A stretch of 64,000 nucleotides of DNA, taken from the NCBI RefSeq assembly GCF_011758655.1, contig NZ_JAAMPA010000001.1:682001-746000 (forward strand), given 5' to 3'. Positions 24,701 through 32,856 of the stretch are shown here, one piece after another. The position numbers were made by a program, and so were the translations under genes. A model generated the notes under the pieces. That model did no database searches and had not been told where the DNA came from. It saw nothing but the letters and a program-made list of their open reading frames with translations. Each line of letters opens with the position of its first letter. The stretch's first letter is position 1. This stretch comes from Modestobacter marinus (lineage in GTDB: Bacteria; Actinomycetota; Actinomycetes; Mycobacteriales; Geodermatophilaceae).

Positions 24701-25510
24701 TCACGAGGGAAGCGGCGTGACCATCCGGATCCGGGTGCCGTCGGGCAGCACCGCGTAGTTGCCGTCCGGCCCCTGTTCGAAGGTGGGGCTGATCGGCTCG
24801 AGCGGCGCCGGCGGGGAGCCGGCCAGGGTCGCGGCGGCGTCGGCGAAGGGCGTCAGCTGGCCGAGCGTGTGGATCGTCGGCGGCAGCATCGGCCGGGTGC
24901 CGGCGGCGTGCTCGGCGAGCGCGGCGGCCGGCGTCGTCCACACCGCCTCGTCCGCCTCGCCGGAGACGTCCCGCGCCTCCTGGCCGACGGGCAGCAGGGC
25001 GGCGAAGAACTTGGTGTCGTACCGCCGCCGTTCCGGGGGCGGGGTGATCCAGTGCGCGAAGGGCCGCAGCAGGTCCGCCCGCAGCGCCAGCCCCCGCCCG
25101 GCCAGCAGCTCGGCGAGGGAGAGCTCGTGGCCCAGCAGGGCCTGCCGCTGGGCCTCCCAGTCGTCACCGGAGACGTCGGGCACCACGGCTCCGGAGCCGT
25201 CCGCCGGACCGGCCAGCAGGACGCCGGCCTCCTCGAACGTCTCCCGGACGGCGGCGCACACCAGCTCCCGGGCCAGTCGTTCGTCGCAGCCGAAGGCGCT
25301 CGCCCAGTGGGCCGGGGGCGGCCCCACCCAGGCCAGCTCGGTGTCGCCGTCCCGGTCGTCGACCCCACCACCGGGGTAGGCGGTCATCCCACCGGCGAAC
25401 GGCATCCCCCGCGTGCGCCGGAGCAGGTACACCTCCAGCCCGGGTGCGCCGTCCCGCAGCAACAGCACCGTCGCCGCCTGCCGGATCGCAACAGGGGCAG
25501 GCGAGCTCAC
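24701..25510 (-). CDS. Nudix hydrolase, NUDT19-like
   Basis: A 269-residue Nudix protein. After TAYPGGGVDDRDGDTELAW there is an insertion of about 30 residues inside the Nudix box before CAAVRETFEEAGVLL, the arrangement of the peroxisomal NUDT7/NUDT19 CoA-diphosphatase group. Substrate therefore may be a CoA ester, but this is inference. It lies 4 nt after the RidA gene and is likely the last gene of the DUF4177-RidA-Nudix unit. In mycobacteria a metallo-beta-lactamase (Rv3677c) sits at this place. Confidence 0.8.
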   Translation of the reverse strand: MSSPAPVAIRQAATVLLLRDGAPGLEVYLLRRTRGMPFAGGMTAYPGGGVDDRDGDTELAWVGPPPAHWASAFGCDERLARELVCAAVRETFEEAGVLLAGPADGSGAVVPDVSGDDWEAQRQALLGHELSLAELLAGRGLALRADLLRPFAHWITPPPERRRYDTKFFAALLPVGQEARDVSGEADEAVWTTPAAALAEHAAGTRPMLPPTIHTLGQLTPFADAAATLAGSPPAPLEPISPTFEQGPDGNYAVLPDGTRIRMVTPLPS

Positions 25511-25514
25511 GGCG

Positions 25515-25982
25515 TCATCTCAGTTCGACGGTGAGCTCGACCTCGACGGGGGCGTTCATCGGGAGCTCGGCGACGCCGACGGCGCTGCGGGCGTGCTGGC
25601 CGGCCTCGCCGAAGACGCGGCCGAGGAACTCGCTGGCGCCGTTGACGACCCGCGGCTGGCCGGAGAACCCCTCCGCGCTGGCCACGTAGCCGACGACCCG
25701 CACGACCCGGGCCACGGAGTCCAGGCCGACGAGGTCGTCGATCGCGGCCAGCCCGTTCAGCGCGCACACCTTCGCGTCGGCTGCGGCGTCCTCGATGTCC
25801 ACGGCGCCGCCGACCTTGCCGGTGCGGCGGAGCCCGCCGTCGACGAACGGCAGCTGGCCGGAGGTGAAGACCAGCTGGCCGGTGCGGATGGCCGGCACGT
25901 AGGCGGCGACCGGGGCGGCCACCGGGGGCAGCCGGACGCCGAGCTCGGCGAGCCGCGCGTGCCAGGAGACGGGGGCGGTCAT
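25515..25982 (-). CDS. RidA/YjgF-family protein
   Basis: A 155-residue Rid-family enamine/imine deaminase-like protein (VFTSGQLPFVDGG, VVRVVGYVASAEGF, VGVAELPMNAPVEVELTVEL). The canonical catalytic Arg of true RidA is not evident: the motif near the end reads ARSAVGVAELP, with Arg shifted relative to R105. It belongs to the group of longer actinobacterial homologues such as Rv3678c, which occupies the same locus. ATG 25982 fits the family N terminus. Confidence 0.85.
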   Translation of the reverse strand: MTAPVSWHARLAELGVRLPPVAAPVAAYVPAIRTGQLVFTSGQLPFVDGGLRRTGKVGGAVDIEDAAADAKVCALNGLAAIDDLVGLDSVARVVRVVGYVASAEGFSGQPRVVNGASEFLGRVFGEAGQHARSAVGVAELPMNAPVEVELTVELR

Positions 25983-25989
25983 CGGTGCC

Positions 25990-26163
25990 TCAGCTGTTCG
26001 GGCGCTTGAGGTAGGCCACCAGCTGGTCGCCACCGCCCGGTCCGGGGACGACGGTCACCAGCTCCCAGCCGTCGACGCCCCAGGAGTCCAGGATCGCCTT
26101 GGTGTTGTGGGTCAGCAGCGGGATGGTGGCGTACTCCCAGGTACGACGGGCCTGATCACTCAT
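25990..26163 (-). CDS. DUF4177 small protein
   Basis: A 57-residue protein (MSDQARRTWEYATIPLLTHN, then LDSWGVDGWELVTVVPGP, GDQLVAYLKRP) with the short beta-rich DUF4177 pattern DxWGxxGWELV. M. tuberculosis has a homologous small gene (Rv3678A) between the RidA gene and Rv3679. Function unknown. The ATG lies 6 nt after TAGCGT, so this gene would head a leaderless minus-strand transcript that continues into RidA and the Nudix gene. Confidence 0.85.
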   Translation of the reverse strand: MSDQARRTWEYATIPLLTHNTKAILDSWGVDGWELVTVVPGPGGGDQLVAYLKRPNS

Positions 26164-26224
26164 GCCGCGACGCTAGCGCAGCCGGGACGCGCCGGAGTGC
26201 GTCACCGCTCGTAGGCTGGTGCGG
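26164..26224. promoter_or_regulatory. Divergent leaderless promoters (DUF4177 / first ArsA-like gene)
   Basis: On the minus strand TAGCGT (26175-26170) ends 6 nt before ATG 26163. On the plus strand TAGGCT (26212-26217) ends 7 nt before GTG 26225. Both transcripts appear leaderless and share a 61-bp control region. Confidence 0.5.
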
Positions 26225-27247
26225 GTGAGCCCAGAGCCCGTGCACCGGGAACCGTCGCGCGCAGGATCGGTGCCCGTGCGGTGCCACGTCGTCACCGGCA
26301 AGGGAGGCACCGGGAAGACGACCGTCGCCGCGGCCCTCGCCCTCTCGCTGGCCGCCGACGGCGGCCACGTGCTGCTGGTGGAGACCGAGGGACGGCAGGG
26401 CATCGCCCAGCTCTTCGACACCCCGCCGCTGCCCTACGAGGAGCGGCGGGTCGCCGTCGCCCGGGGTGGCGGGGAGGTGAAGGCGCTGGCGATCGACGTC
26501 GAGGCGGCCTTCCTCGAGTACCTGGACATGTTCTACAACCTGAAGCGGGCCGGCCGGGCGCTGCGCAAGATGGGCGCGATCGACTTCGCCACCGCCATCG
26601 CGCCCGGGCTCCGCGACGTGCTGCTCACCGGCAAGATCAAGGAGGCGGTGACCCGGCGGGAGAACGGCCGCCCGGTCTACGACGCCGTCGTCGTCGACGC
26701 ACCGCCGACCGGCCGGATCACCCGGTTCCTGAACGTGACCAACGAGGTGTCGGGGCTGGCCCGGTCGGGCCCGATCCGGGCGCAGAGCGACGGGGTGATG
26801 GCGGTGTTCCGCTCGCCGCAGACGGCGGTGCACGTGGTGACGCTGCTGGAGGACATGCCGGTCCAGGAGACCGCGGACGCGATCGCCGAGCTGACCGCGG
26901 CCCGGCTGCCGGTCGGGTCGGTGATCGTCAACATGGCGACGGAACCGCTCCTGCCGGCGTCCAGCATCGCCCGCACCGCCGAGGGCCGGCTGACCGGCGC
27001 CGACCTGCAGCCCGCGCTCACCGCGGCCCAGCTGGCCGGGATCGACGGGCTGGCGGACGGGCTGGTGGCCGAGGCGGTCGAGCACGCCCGCCGGTGGATC
27101 TCCCAGGACGCACTGCGCGGGGACGTCGAGGCGCTGGGCCGCCCGCTGGTGGAGCTGCCGCTGTCGTCGTCCCCGATCGACCTGGGCTGCCTGTTCGAGC
27201 TGGCCGACCGGCTGGACGGGCACCTGCGCACCGAGGTCGCGGCGTGA
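26225..27247 (+). CDS. ArsA/GET3-like ATPase (Rv3679-type)
   Basis: A 340-residue SIMIBI-class ATPase with the deviant Walker A VTGKGGTGKTTVAA and VVVDAPPTGRITRFL as switch II-type motif. In mycobacteria the paired proteins Rv3679 and Rv3680 form a complex resembling anion-pump ATPases/GET3; Rv3679 and Rv3680 are reported to help tolerate reactive carbonyl and nitrosative stress. I chose GTG 26225 over GTG 26219 because of its distance to the -10 hexamer. It overlaps the second ATPase gene by GTGA. Confidence 0.87.
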   Translation: MSPEPVHREPSRAGSVPVRCHVVTGKGGTGKTTVAAALALSLAADGGHVLLVETEGRQGIAQLFDTPPLPYEERRVAVARGGGEVKALAIDVEAAFLEYLDMFYNLKRAGRALRKMGAIDFATAIAPGLRDVLLTGKIKEAVTRRENGRPVYDAVVVDAPPTGRITRFLNVTNEVSGLARSGPIRAQSDGVMAVFRSPQTAVHVVTLLEDMPVQETADAIAELTAARLPVGSVIVNMATEPLLPASSIARTAEGRLTGADLQPALTAAQLAGIDGLADGLVAEAVEHARRWISQDALRGDVEALGRPLVELPLSSSPIDLGCLFELADRLDGHLRTEVAA

Positions 27248-28467
27248 CCGCCGCCCAGCCGCCACGGCGGCCCACCCCGGCACCGCCGCTGGACCTGGCG
27301 GCCCTGGTCAGCGACCGGGAGACGCGGATCATCGTCTGCTGCGGTTCCGGCGGTGTCGGCAAGACGACCACCTCGGCGGCGCTCGCGCTGGCCGCGGCCG
27401 AGGCGGGGCGGGAGGTCGTCGTCCTGACCATCGACCCGGCCCGCCGGCTGGCCCAGTCGCTGGGCCTGGTCGAGCTGGACAACGAACCGCGGCTGGTCGA
27501 GACGCCCGGTGCCCCGGGTGAGCTGCACGCGATGATGCTGGACATGAAGCGGACGTTCGACGACGTCGTCGCCGCGCACTCGACGCCCGAGCGGGCGCAG
27601 GTGATCTTCGACAACCCCTTCTACCAGGCGCTCTCCTCCTCCTTCGCCGGCACGCAGGAGTACATGGCGATGGAGAAGCTCGGGCAGCTGCGGGCCAGCG
27701 ACCGCTGGGACCTGGTCATCGTCGACACCCCGCCGTCCCGGTCGGCGCTGGACTTCCTGGACGCCCCGAACCGGATGAGCCGGTTCCTCGACGGCACGAT
27801 GATCCGGCTGCTGACCGCCCCCGCGCGGGCCGGCGGCCGGGCCGGGGTGCGGTTCGTGGGGGCCGGCTTCCTGCTGTTCAGCCGGATCATCAGCAAGATC
27901 CTCGGCGGCCAGCTGCTCAACGACATCTCCGCCTTCGTCTCCGCGCTGGACACCATGTTCGGGGGCTTCCGGGAGCGCGCCAACGCGACCTACGAGCTGC
28001 TCCGCCAGCCCGGGACGTCGTTCGTCGTCGTCGCCGCCCCCGAGCCGGACGCGCTGCGGGAGGCCTCGTACTTCGTCGACCGGCTCTCCACCGAGGGCAT
28101 GCCGCTGGCCGGGCTGGTGCTCAACCGCACCCACCCGCCGGCCACCACGGCCCTGTCGGCCACCCGCGCCGAGGGCGCCGCCGAGGCGGTCGCGGAGGCC
28201 GGGGGCCCGGGCTCGAAGCTGGCCGCGGGGGCGCTGCGGGTGCACGCCGAGCGGATGACGGTCGCCACCCGCGAGCAGCGGCTGGCCGACCGGTTCACCA
28301 GCGCCCACCCGGAGGTGCCGGTCCGGACGGTGCCAGCCGCCGCCGGGGACGTGCACGACCTGGACGGGCTGCGGGTGATGGGCGAGGCGCTGCTCGCCGA
28401 GGAGGGCGACACCGGGACCGGGACGCCGCGCAGCCGGGTGCTGCCGATCCGCCCCCAGGCCGGCTGA
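27244..28467 (+). CDS. ArsA/GET3-like ATPase (Rv3680-type)
   Basis: A 407-residue partner ATPase with Walker A GSGGVGKTTTSAALA, the switch motif LTIDPARRLAQSLG and VIVDTPPSRSALDFLD. GTG 27244 overlaps the preceding stop (GTGA), so the two subunits are produced in step. The order Rv3679-Rv3680 is conserved in actinobacteria; whiB4, which follows in M. tuberculosis, is absent here. The C-terminal 40 residues are low-complexity. Confidence 0.88.
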   Translation: MTAAQPPRRPTPAPPLDLAALVSDRETRIIVCCGSGGVGKTTTSAALALAAAEAGREVVVLTIDPARRLAQSLGLVELDNEPRLVETPGAPGELHAMMLDMKRTFDDVVAAHSTPERAQVIFDNPFYQALSSSFAGTQEYMAMEKLGQLRASDRWDLVIVDTPPSRSALDFLDAPNRMSRFLDGTMIRLLTAPARAGGRAGVRFVGAGFLLFSRIISKILGGQLLNDISAFVSALDTMFGGFRERANATYELLRQPGTSFVVVAAPEPDALREASYFVDRLSTEGMPLAGLVLNRTHPPATTALSATRAEGAAEAVAEAGGPGSKLAAGALRVHAERMTVATREQRLADRFTSAHPEVPVRTVPAAAGDVHDLDGLRVMGEALLAEEGDTGTGTPRSRVLPIRPQAG

Positions 28468-28472
28468 CCCCG

Positions 28473-28495
28473 CCCCTCCCGCGGGGCGGGAGGGG
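28473..28495 (+). terminator. Hairpin after the ATPase pair
   Basis: CCCCTCCCGC (28473-28482) pairs with GCGGGAGGGG (28486-28495) around a 3-nt loop, 6 nt after the stop codon. Confidence 0.55.
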
Positions 28496-28611
28496 CAGGA
28501 GAGACGGCCGGGTCACCCGTTCGTGCGCACGTCATCCCCGGGCCTGGTCGCGGTCGTCACGCTCCGTTAGCGTCCGCCCGACCGTTCCGTCGGAGGGATG
28601 ACACACCAGGC

Positions 28612-29727
28612 ATGAGCACCGCACCCGAGCTCGACCGCACCACCGCGACGACGTCGCCGGAGCCGGCCGGCCTCTTCGGCACCGGCACCGCCGTCCCCGC
28701 CGCCGACCTCCCCGTCGAGATCCCGGTCGACACCGCCGGGCTCTCCCCCGACGACAAGGCCCGCACCCGGGTCATCACCAGCGCCATCCGTCGCCGGTCG
28801 CAGGAGCTTCGGCGCGAGCACCCGGTGCTGCGGCACCAGGACGCCCTCGGGCTGACCGCCTTCGCCGTCGCCGTCCTCGGCTTCACCGGCAGCGGTGCGC
28901 TGTACCTGACCGGGGTGCTGCCCTGGTACGTGACCCTGCTGCTGTCGGCGGCCTTCGCCGCCGTCGGGCACGAGGTGGAGCACGACCTGATCCACGCGCT
29001 CTACTTCCGCCGCCGCAAGGCCGTGCGGTACGCGCTGCTCTTCGGCGTCTGGGCGATCCGCCCCTACACGATCAACCCCGTCTACCGGATCCGGCTGCAC
29101 CTGCGGCACCACGCGTACTCGGGCCTGCCCGACGACATCGAGGAGGTGTCGATCACCAACGGCAAGCCGTGGGGCGCCGTCCGGCTCTACAGCCTGCTCG
29201 ACCCGTACGTGCCGGCGCTGATCCGGATCGTCACCACCAGGCCGAAGGACGCCGAGGACGCGCTCTGGCGGCGGACCATCCTCAAGGCCAGCCTCGGCCT
29301 GACGCCGGTGGCGATCACCATCTGGTACGCGTTCCTCGGCCTGCACCTGGCCAGCTGGCTGGGCGCCGAGGTGCCCGCGACCTGGCTGCACGCGCTGACC
29401 GTGCTGACCGTGGTGTGGGTCGGCCCCAACGTCTGGCGGGGCTTCTGCCTGCACTTCATCAGCAGCAACATGCACTACCAGGGGGACGTCGAGCAGGGCA
29501 ACGTCCTACAGCAGACCCAGGTCTTCAACCGCTGGTACCTGGTCCCCTTCCAGGTCTTCTGCCTGAACTTCGGCAGCACCCACCCGATCCACCACTTCTA
29601 CGTGGCCGACCCGTTCTACGTCCGGCAGCTCATGGAGCGGGACATCCACCCGGTCCTGGCCGCCAACGGCGTGCGGTTCAACGACATGGGCACGTTCAAG
29701 CGGGCGAACCGCTACCAGACCTCCTGA
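28612..29727 (+). CDS. Membrane fatty acid desaturase
   Basis: A 371-residue integral membrane di-iron desaturase/hydroxylase-type protein. The three histidine boxes are GHEVEHDLIH, HLRHHAYSG and HPIHHFYV, with an additional NMHYQGD. Two to four membrane helices separate the boxes. It occupies the place where whiB4 lies in the mycobacterial locus. TAGCGT at about 28569-28574 may be its -10. Substrate and regioselectivity cannot be inferred; an acyl lipid or sterol-like substrate is typical of the superfamily. Confidence 0.85.
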   Translation: MSTAPELDRTTATTSPEPAGLFGTGTAVPAADLPVEIPVDTAGLSPDDKARTRVITSAIRRRSQELRREHPVLRHQDALGLTAFAVAVLGFTGSGALYLTGVLPWYVTLLLSAAFAAVGHEVEHDLIHALYFRRRKAVRYALLFGVWAIRPYTINPVYRIRLHLRHHAYSGLPDDIEEVSITNGKPWGAVRLYSLLDPYVPALIRIVTTRPKDAEDALWRRTILKASLGLTPVAITIWYAFLGLHLASWLGAEVPATWLHALTVLTVVWVGPNVWRGFCLHFISSNMHYQGDVEQGNVLQQTQVFNRWYLVPFQVFCLNFGSTHPIHHFYVADPFYVRQLMERDIHPVLAANGVRFNDMGTFKRANRYQTS

Positions 29728-29731
29728 CGGC

Positions 29732-29776
29732 CGCGCGGAGCGGCCTGCCGACGTCCTCGGCAGGCCGCTCCGCGCG
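29732..29776 (+). terminator. 20-bp perfect hairpin after the desaturase gene
   Basis: Arms 29732-29751 and 29757-29776 are exactly complementary and enclose CGTCC, starting 5 nt after the stop. It isolates the desaturase from the PBP promoter. Confidence 0.75.
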
Positions 29777-29836
29777 TCGTCCTCAGGTGCTCCGCGAGTT
29801 GCGTCCGAGGCAGGGGACGCAGGCCCGCCGGACAGG

Positions 29837-29842
29837 TACCTT
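29837..29842 (+). promoter_or_regulatory. -10 hexamer for the PBP gene, leaderless geometry
   Basis: TACCTT ends 8 nt before ATG 29851; there is no Shine-Dalgarno sequence. Confidence 0.5.
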
Positions 29843-29850
29843 GGCCTGCG

Positions 29851-32148
29851 ATGTCCGACTCTGCGCGTTCTCCGCTCGGTGCCCTGGTCAAGCTGGCCGC
29901 CACGATCGTCGTGGCCGGCGCCCTGGTCGCTGCCATGTTGCTGCCCTGGGTCGGGGGGACCGGGCTCGCCGCCCGGAACTCCGCCAGCCTGCTCGACGCC
30001 CTCCCGGTCGAGCTCACCGACGAGACGCCGAACGGCAACGCCACCATGGTGGCCGCCGACGGGCAGCCGATCACGCAGTTCTACGACAACAACCGCACGC
30101 CGGTGACGCACGACCAGATCTCCGACGTGATGAAGCAGGCGATCGTCGACATCGAGGACTCGCGCTTCTACCAGCACAACGGGCTGGACGTGGAGGGCAC
30201 GGCCCGCGCGCTGGCGAAGAACGTCGCCGCCGGGGCCGTCCTCGAGGGCGGGTCCACGCTCACCCAGCAGCTGGTCAAGCAGACCCTGCTGCAGACCGCG
30301 GACAACGCGGAGGAGCGGGCTGCCGCCGAGGAGGAGTCGGTCGGCCGCAAGCTCAAGGAGGCCCGCCTCGCCCTCGCGCTGGAGGAGGAGTACTCCAAGG
30401 ACGAGATCCTCACCCGCTACCTGAACATCGCCTACTTCGGCCAGGGCGCCTACGGCATCCAGGCGGCCGCGCAGAAGTACTTCAGCGTGAACGCCATCGA
30501 CCTGACGCTGCCGCAGGCATCGGTGCTCGCCGGGCTGGTGCAGAGCCCCAAGTTCGACCCGATCTCCTACCCGGCGGAGGCGACCGAGCGGCGCAACCAG
30601 GTGCTGAACCGGATGCACCAGCTCGGGCACATCACCGACCAGGAGCTGGCCGACACCACGGCCGCGCCGATCCCGCTGGCCCCCGGCGGCAACGCCCCGA
30701 ACGGGTGCATCGACGCCGCGATCGGCGGCTTCTTCTGCGACTACGTCATGAGCTACCTGACCCAGGCCCTCGGGCTCAGCATGGACGACATCAAGGACAA
30801 CGGCTGGACGATCCAGACCACCCTGCGTCCGGACATGCAGGTCGCCGGCGACCAGGCCGTGCTCGCGACCCAGGGCATGGGCGACCCGATCGTCGGGGTC
30901 TACGACGCGATCGAGCCCGGCACCGGGCACGTGATGGCGATGAGCGTGAACCGGCGGTTCGGCTGCGGCGACCCGGCCGCGGGCTGCGAGTCGGTCAACT
31001 TCGCCACCATCCCCACCAAGGGCTCCGGGTCGACGTTCAAGACCTTCGTCGCCGCGGCCGCCCTGGAGCAGGGGCTGCCGGCCAGTCACACGATCACCAC
31101 CAGCGAGCCCTACCGGAGCCGCGTCTACCAGGGCTTCAACACCGATACGGCGGAGTACGAGCCCTACGAGGTCGAGAACGTCGGGAACAACTACCCGAAC
31201 ACGCTGACCATGACGCAGGCGCTCTACATGTCCTCCAACACCTACTTCCTGGCGCTGGAGGACGCGCTGGGCCGCATCGAGCCGGCCGTCCGGATGGCCG
31301 AGCGGCTGGGCATGAACTTCGACTACTCGGTGACCCAGACGCCGGCGCAGAAGATCATCGACGAGAACCGGCCCTCCTTCGCCTTCGGCACCGACGGGGT
31401 CAGCCCGCTCGACCTGGCCAACGCCTACGCGACGATCGCGGCCAGCGGGGTGAAGTGCGCGCCGAAGCCGGTCCTGCAGATCGTCGACCGCAACGGCGAG
31501 CCGGTCACCGACGACGAGGGCCAGCCCGTGGTCCCCGGGGACCAGTGCGAGCAGGTGGTCGAGCCCGGCCTCGCCAACACCCTGGCCCAGATGCTGCGCA
31601 AGGACGTCGAGCCGGGCAACCCGATGCAGACCGGCGCACGCGCCTACGTCCCCGGCCACCAGATCGCCGGCAAGACCGGCACGGTGAACAACAACGACTC
31701 GGTGACCTTCGTCGGGTTCACCCCGGAGTACGCCGCCAGCGTCATGGTGTTCCGCCCGACCGGCATCGACAGCGTCGGCGGCTACGGCGGCGGGCGCCCG
31801 GCGACCATCTGGCACGACGCGATGCTGCCGATCCTCTCGGGGCAGCCCACCGCCGCCTTCCCGGCGGCCGACCCGAAGTACGCCGGGAGCGGGGTGGACG
31901 CACCGCCCACGAGCGCCCGGCCCTCGTCCTCGTCCTCGTCCTCGAACGACGGCGACGACCGCGAGTCGCGGCGCTGGAACCGGTCGTCGAGCCGGGACAC
32001 CAGCCCGGCGAGCTCGCCGGCCCCGGCCCCCGCGCCGGTCGTCGAGCCGGCACCGTCGACCGCCGCGGCGCCGACCACCGAGGCGGCTCCCCCGGCCGAC
32101 CCGGCGGCTCCGCAGCCCGACCTGAACGGGGACGGGCAGCCGGGCTGA
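29851..32148 (+). CDS. ponA2: Bifunctional class A penicillin-binding protein (PonA2-like)
   Basis: A 765-residue peptidoglycan synthase with one N-terminal membrane helix (LVKLAATIVVAGALVAAMLL). The GT51 transglycosylase domain has EDSRFYQHNGLD, GGSTLTQQLVKQ and RKLKEARLALALEEEYSKDE. The transpeptidase domain has SxxK in GSTFKTF, SxN in MSSNTYF and KTG in AGKTGTVNN. Mycobacterial PonA2 ends in a PASTA domain; here that is replaced by a Ser-run and a Pro/Ala-rich tail from about residue 690. Adjacent metallophosphoesterase matches the Rv3682-Rv3683 pair. Confidence 0.93.
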   Translation: MSDSARSPLGALVKLAATIVVAGALVAAMLLPWVGGTGLAARNSASLLDALPVELTDETPNGNATMVAADGQPITQFYDNNRTPVTHDQISDVMKQAIVDIEDSRFYQHNGLDVEGTARALAKNVAAGAVLEGGSTLTQQLVKQTLLQTADNAEERAAAEEESVGRKLKEARLALALEEEYSKDEILTRYLNIAYFGQGAYGIQAAAQKYFSVNAIDLTLPQASVLAGLVQSPKFDPISYPAEATERRNQVLNRMHQLGHITDQELADTTAAPIPLAPGGNAPNGCIDAAIGGFFCDYVMSYLTQALGLSMDDIKDNGWTIQTTLRPDMQVAGDQAVLATQGMGDPIVGVYDAIEPGTGHVMAMSVNRRFGCGDPAAGCESVNFATIPTKGSGSTFKTFVAAAALEQGLPASHTITTSEPYRSRVYQGFNTDTAEYEPYEVENVGNNYPNTLTMTQALYMSSNTYFLALEDALGRIEPAVRMAERLGMNFDYSVTQTPAQKIIDENRPSFAFGTDGVSPLDLANAYATIAASGVKCAPKPVLQIVDRNGEPVTDDEGQPVVPGDQCEQVVEPGLANTLAQMLRKDVEPGNPMQTGARAYVPGHQIAGKTGTVNNNDSVTFVGFTPEYAASVMVFRPTGIDSVGGYGGGRPATIWHDAMLPILSGQPTAAFPAADPKYAGSGVDAPPTSARPSSSSSSSNDGDDRESRRWNRSSSRDTSPASSPAPAPAPVVEPAPSTAAAPTTEAAPPADPAAPQPDLNGDGQPG

Positions 32149-32155
32149 CCGGACG

Positions 32156-32199
32156 AACGGCAGAGGGGCCGGGCCTGCGGGCCCGGCCCCTCTGCCGTT
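32156..32199. terminator. 20-bp perfect hairpin between PBP and yqeY genes
   Basis: Arms 32156-32175 and 32180-32199 are exact complements around TGCG. It lies 7 nt after the PBP stop and can serve both converging genes. Confidence 0.75.
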
Positions 32200-32250
32200 C
32201 CGGGGCGCTGCCCGCGCCCTGCCTCACCGCTCACCCGGACTGCCAGGCCC

Positions 32251-32340
32251 CTCCGCTCAGCCGAGCTGGCCCGGTCTCCTCGCTCAGCCGAGCTGGCCCG
32301 GTCTCCTCGCTCAGCCGAGCTGGGCCTGCCCCTTCGCTCA
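32251..32340 (-). repeat. 27-bp tandem repeat carrying copies of the yqeY stop region
   Basis: Three 27-bp units (32251-32277, 32278-32304, 32305-32331) each contain GCTCAGCCGAGCTGG, and the fourth occurrence is the genuine end of yqeY (QLG-stop, TGA at 32340-32338). The array therefore amplifies the terminal codons and stop of yqeY downstream of the gene. GCTC/GAGC within each unit can form a small hairpin. Confidence 0.85.
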
Positions 32341-32790
32341 GCCGAGCTGTCGGCGCACCTCGGCGGCCACCCGGCCGCCCTCGGCCCGACCGGCCACCCG
32401 GCCCTGCACGGCGCCCATGACCTTGCCCATGTCCTTCATGCCGGCCGCACCGGTCGTGGTGATCACGTCGGCGACGAGCGCGGTCAGGTCGGCGTCCTCG
32501 AGCTGGGCGGGCAGGTAGGTGGCCAGCACCCCCTCCTCGGCCTTCTCCCGCTCGGCCTGGTCGGCGCGGCCGGCGCCGCCGAATGCCTCGGCGGCCTCAC
32601 GGCGCTTCTTCGCCTCCCGGCGCAGCACCGTCTGCACCTCCTCGTCGCTCAGCTCGCGGGCCTCCTTGCCAGAGACCTCCTCGGCGGTCACGGCGGCGAG
32701 CACCATGCGCAGCGTCGCGGTGCGCAGCTCGTCGCGGCCCTCCATGGCGGTGGTCAGGTCGGCGCGCAGTCGGTCCTTCAGCTCAGGCAC
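32338..32790 (-). CDS. GatB/YqeY-domain protein
   Basis: A 150-residue YqeY-family protein, helical, related to the tRNA-binding tail domain of GatB. Motifs include LKDRLRADLTTAMEGRDELR, VLRREAKKRREAAEAF and the C-terminal GMKDMGKVMGAVQGRVAGRA. GTG 32790 gives exactly the usual family length; the frame is open upstream through non-conserved sequence. Role unclear; possibly linked to tRNA-dependent amidation. Confidence 0.9.
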   Translation of the reverse strand: MPELKDRLRADLTTAMEGRDELRTATLRMVLAAVTAEEVSGKEARELSDEEVQTVLRREAKKRREAAEAFGGAGRADQAEREKAEEGVLATYLPAQLEDADLTALVADVITTTGAAGMKDMGKVMGAVQGRVAGRAEGGRVAAEVRRQLG

Positions 32791-32844
32791 GGTGCAGAGC
32801 CTGCCACCTCCGCCCGGGCCGGGACGACACAGTTCCCCTCCCCC

Positions 32845-32850
32845 TAGGCT
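32845..32850 (+). promoter_or_regulatory. -10 hexamer for metallophosphoesterase gene, leaderless geometry
   Basis: TAGGCT ends 6 nt before ATG 32857. Confidence 0.5.
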
Positions 32851-32856
32851 CAGGGG

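Noticed and set aside
28468-28611. whiB4 between the ATPase pair and the PBP region
   Set aside because: The gap is 144 bp with a hairpin and has no four-cysteine WhiB motif on either strand.
29169-32420. A 1083-codon plus-strand frame across the desaturase and PBP genes
   Set aside because: Low-complexity Arg-rich translation; the PBP frame carries all catalytic motifs.
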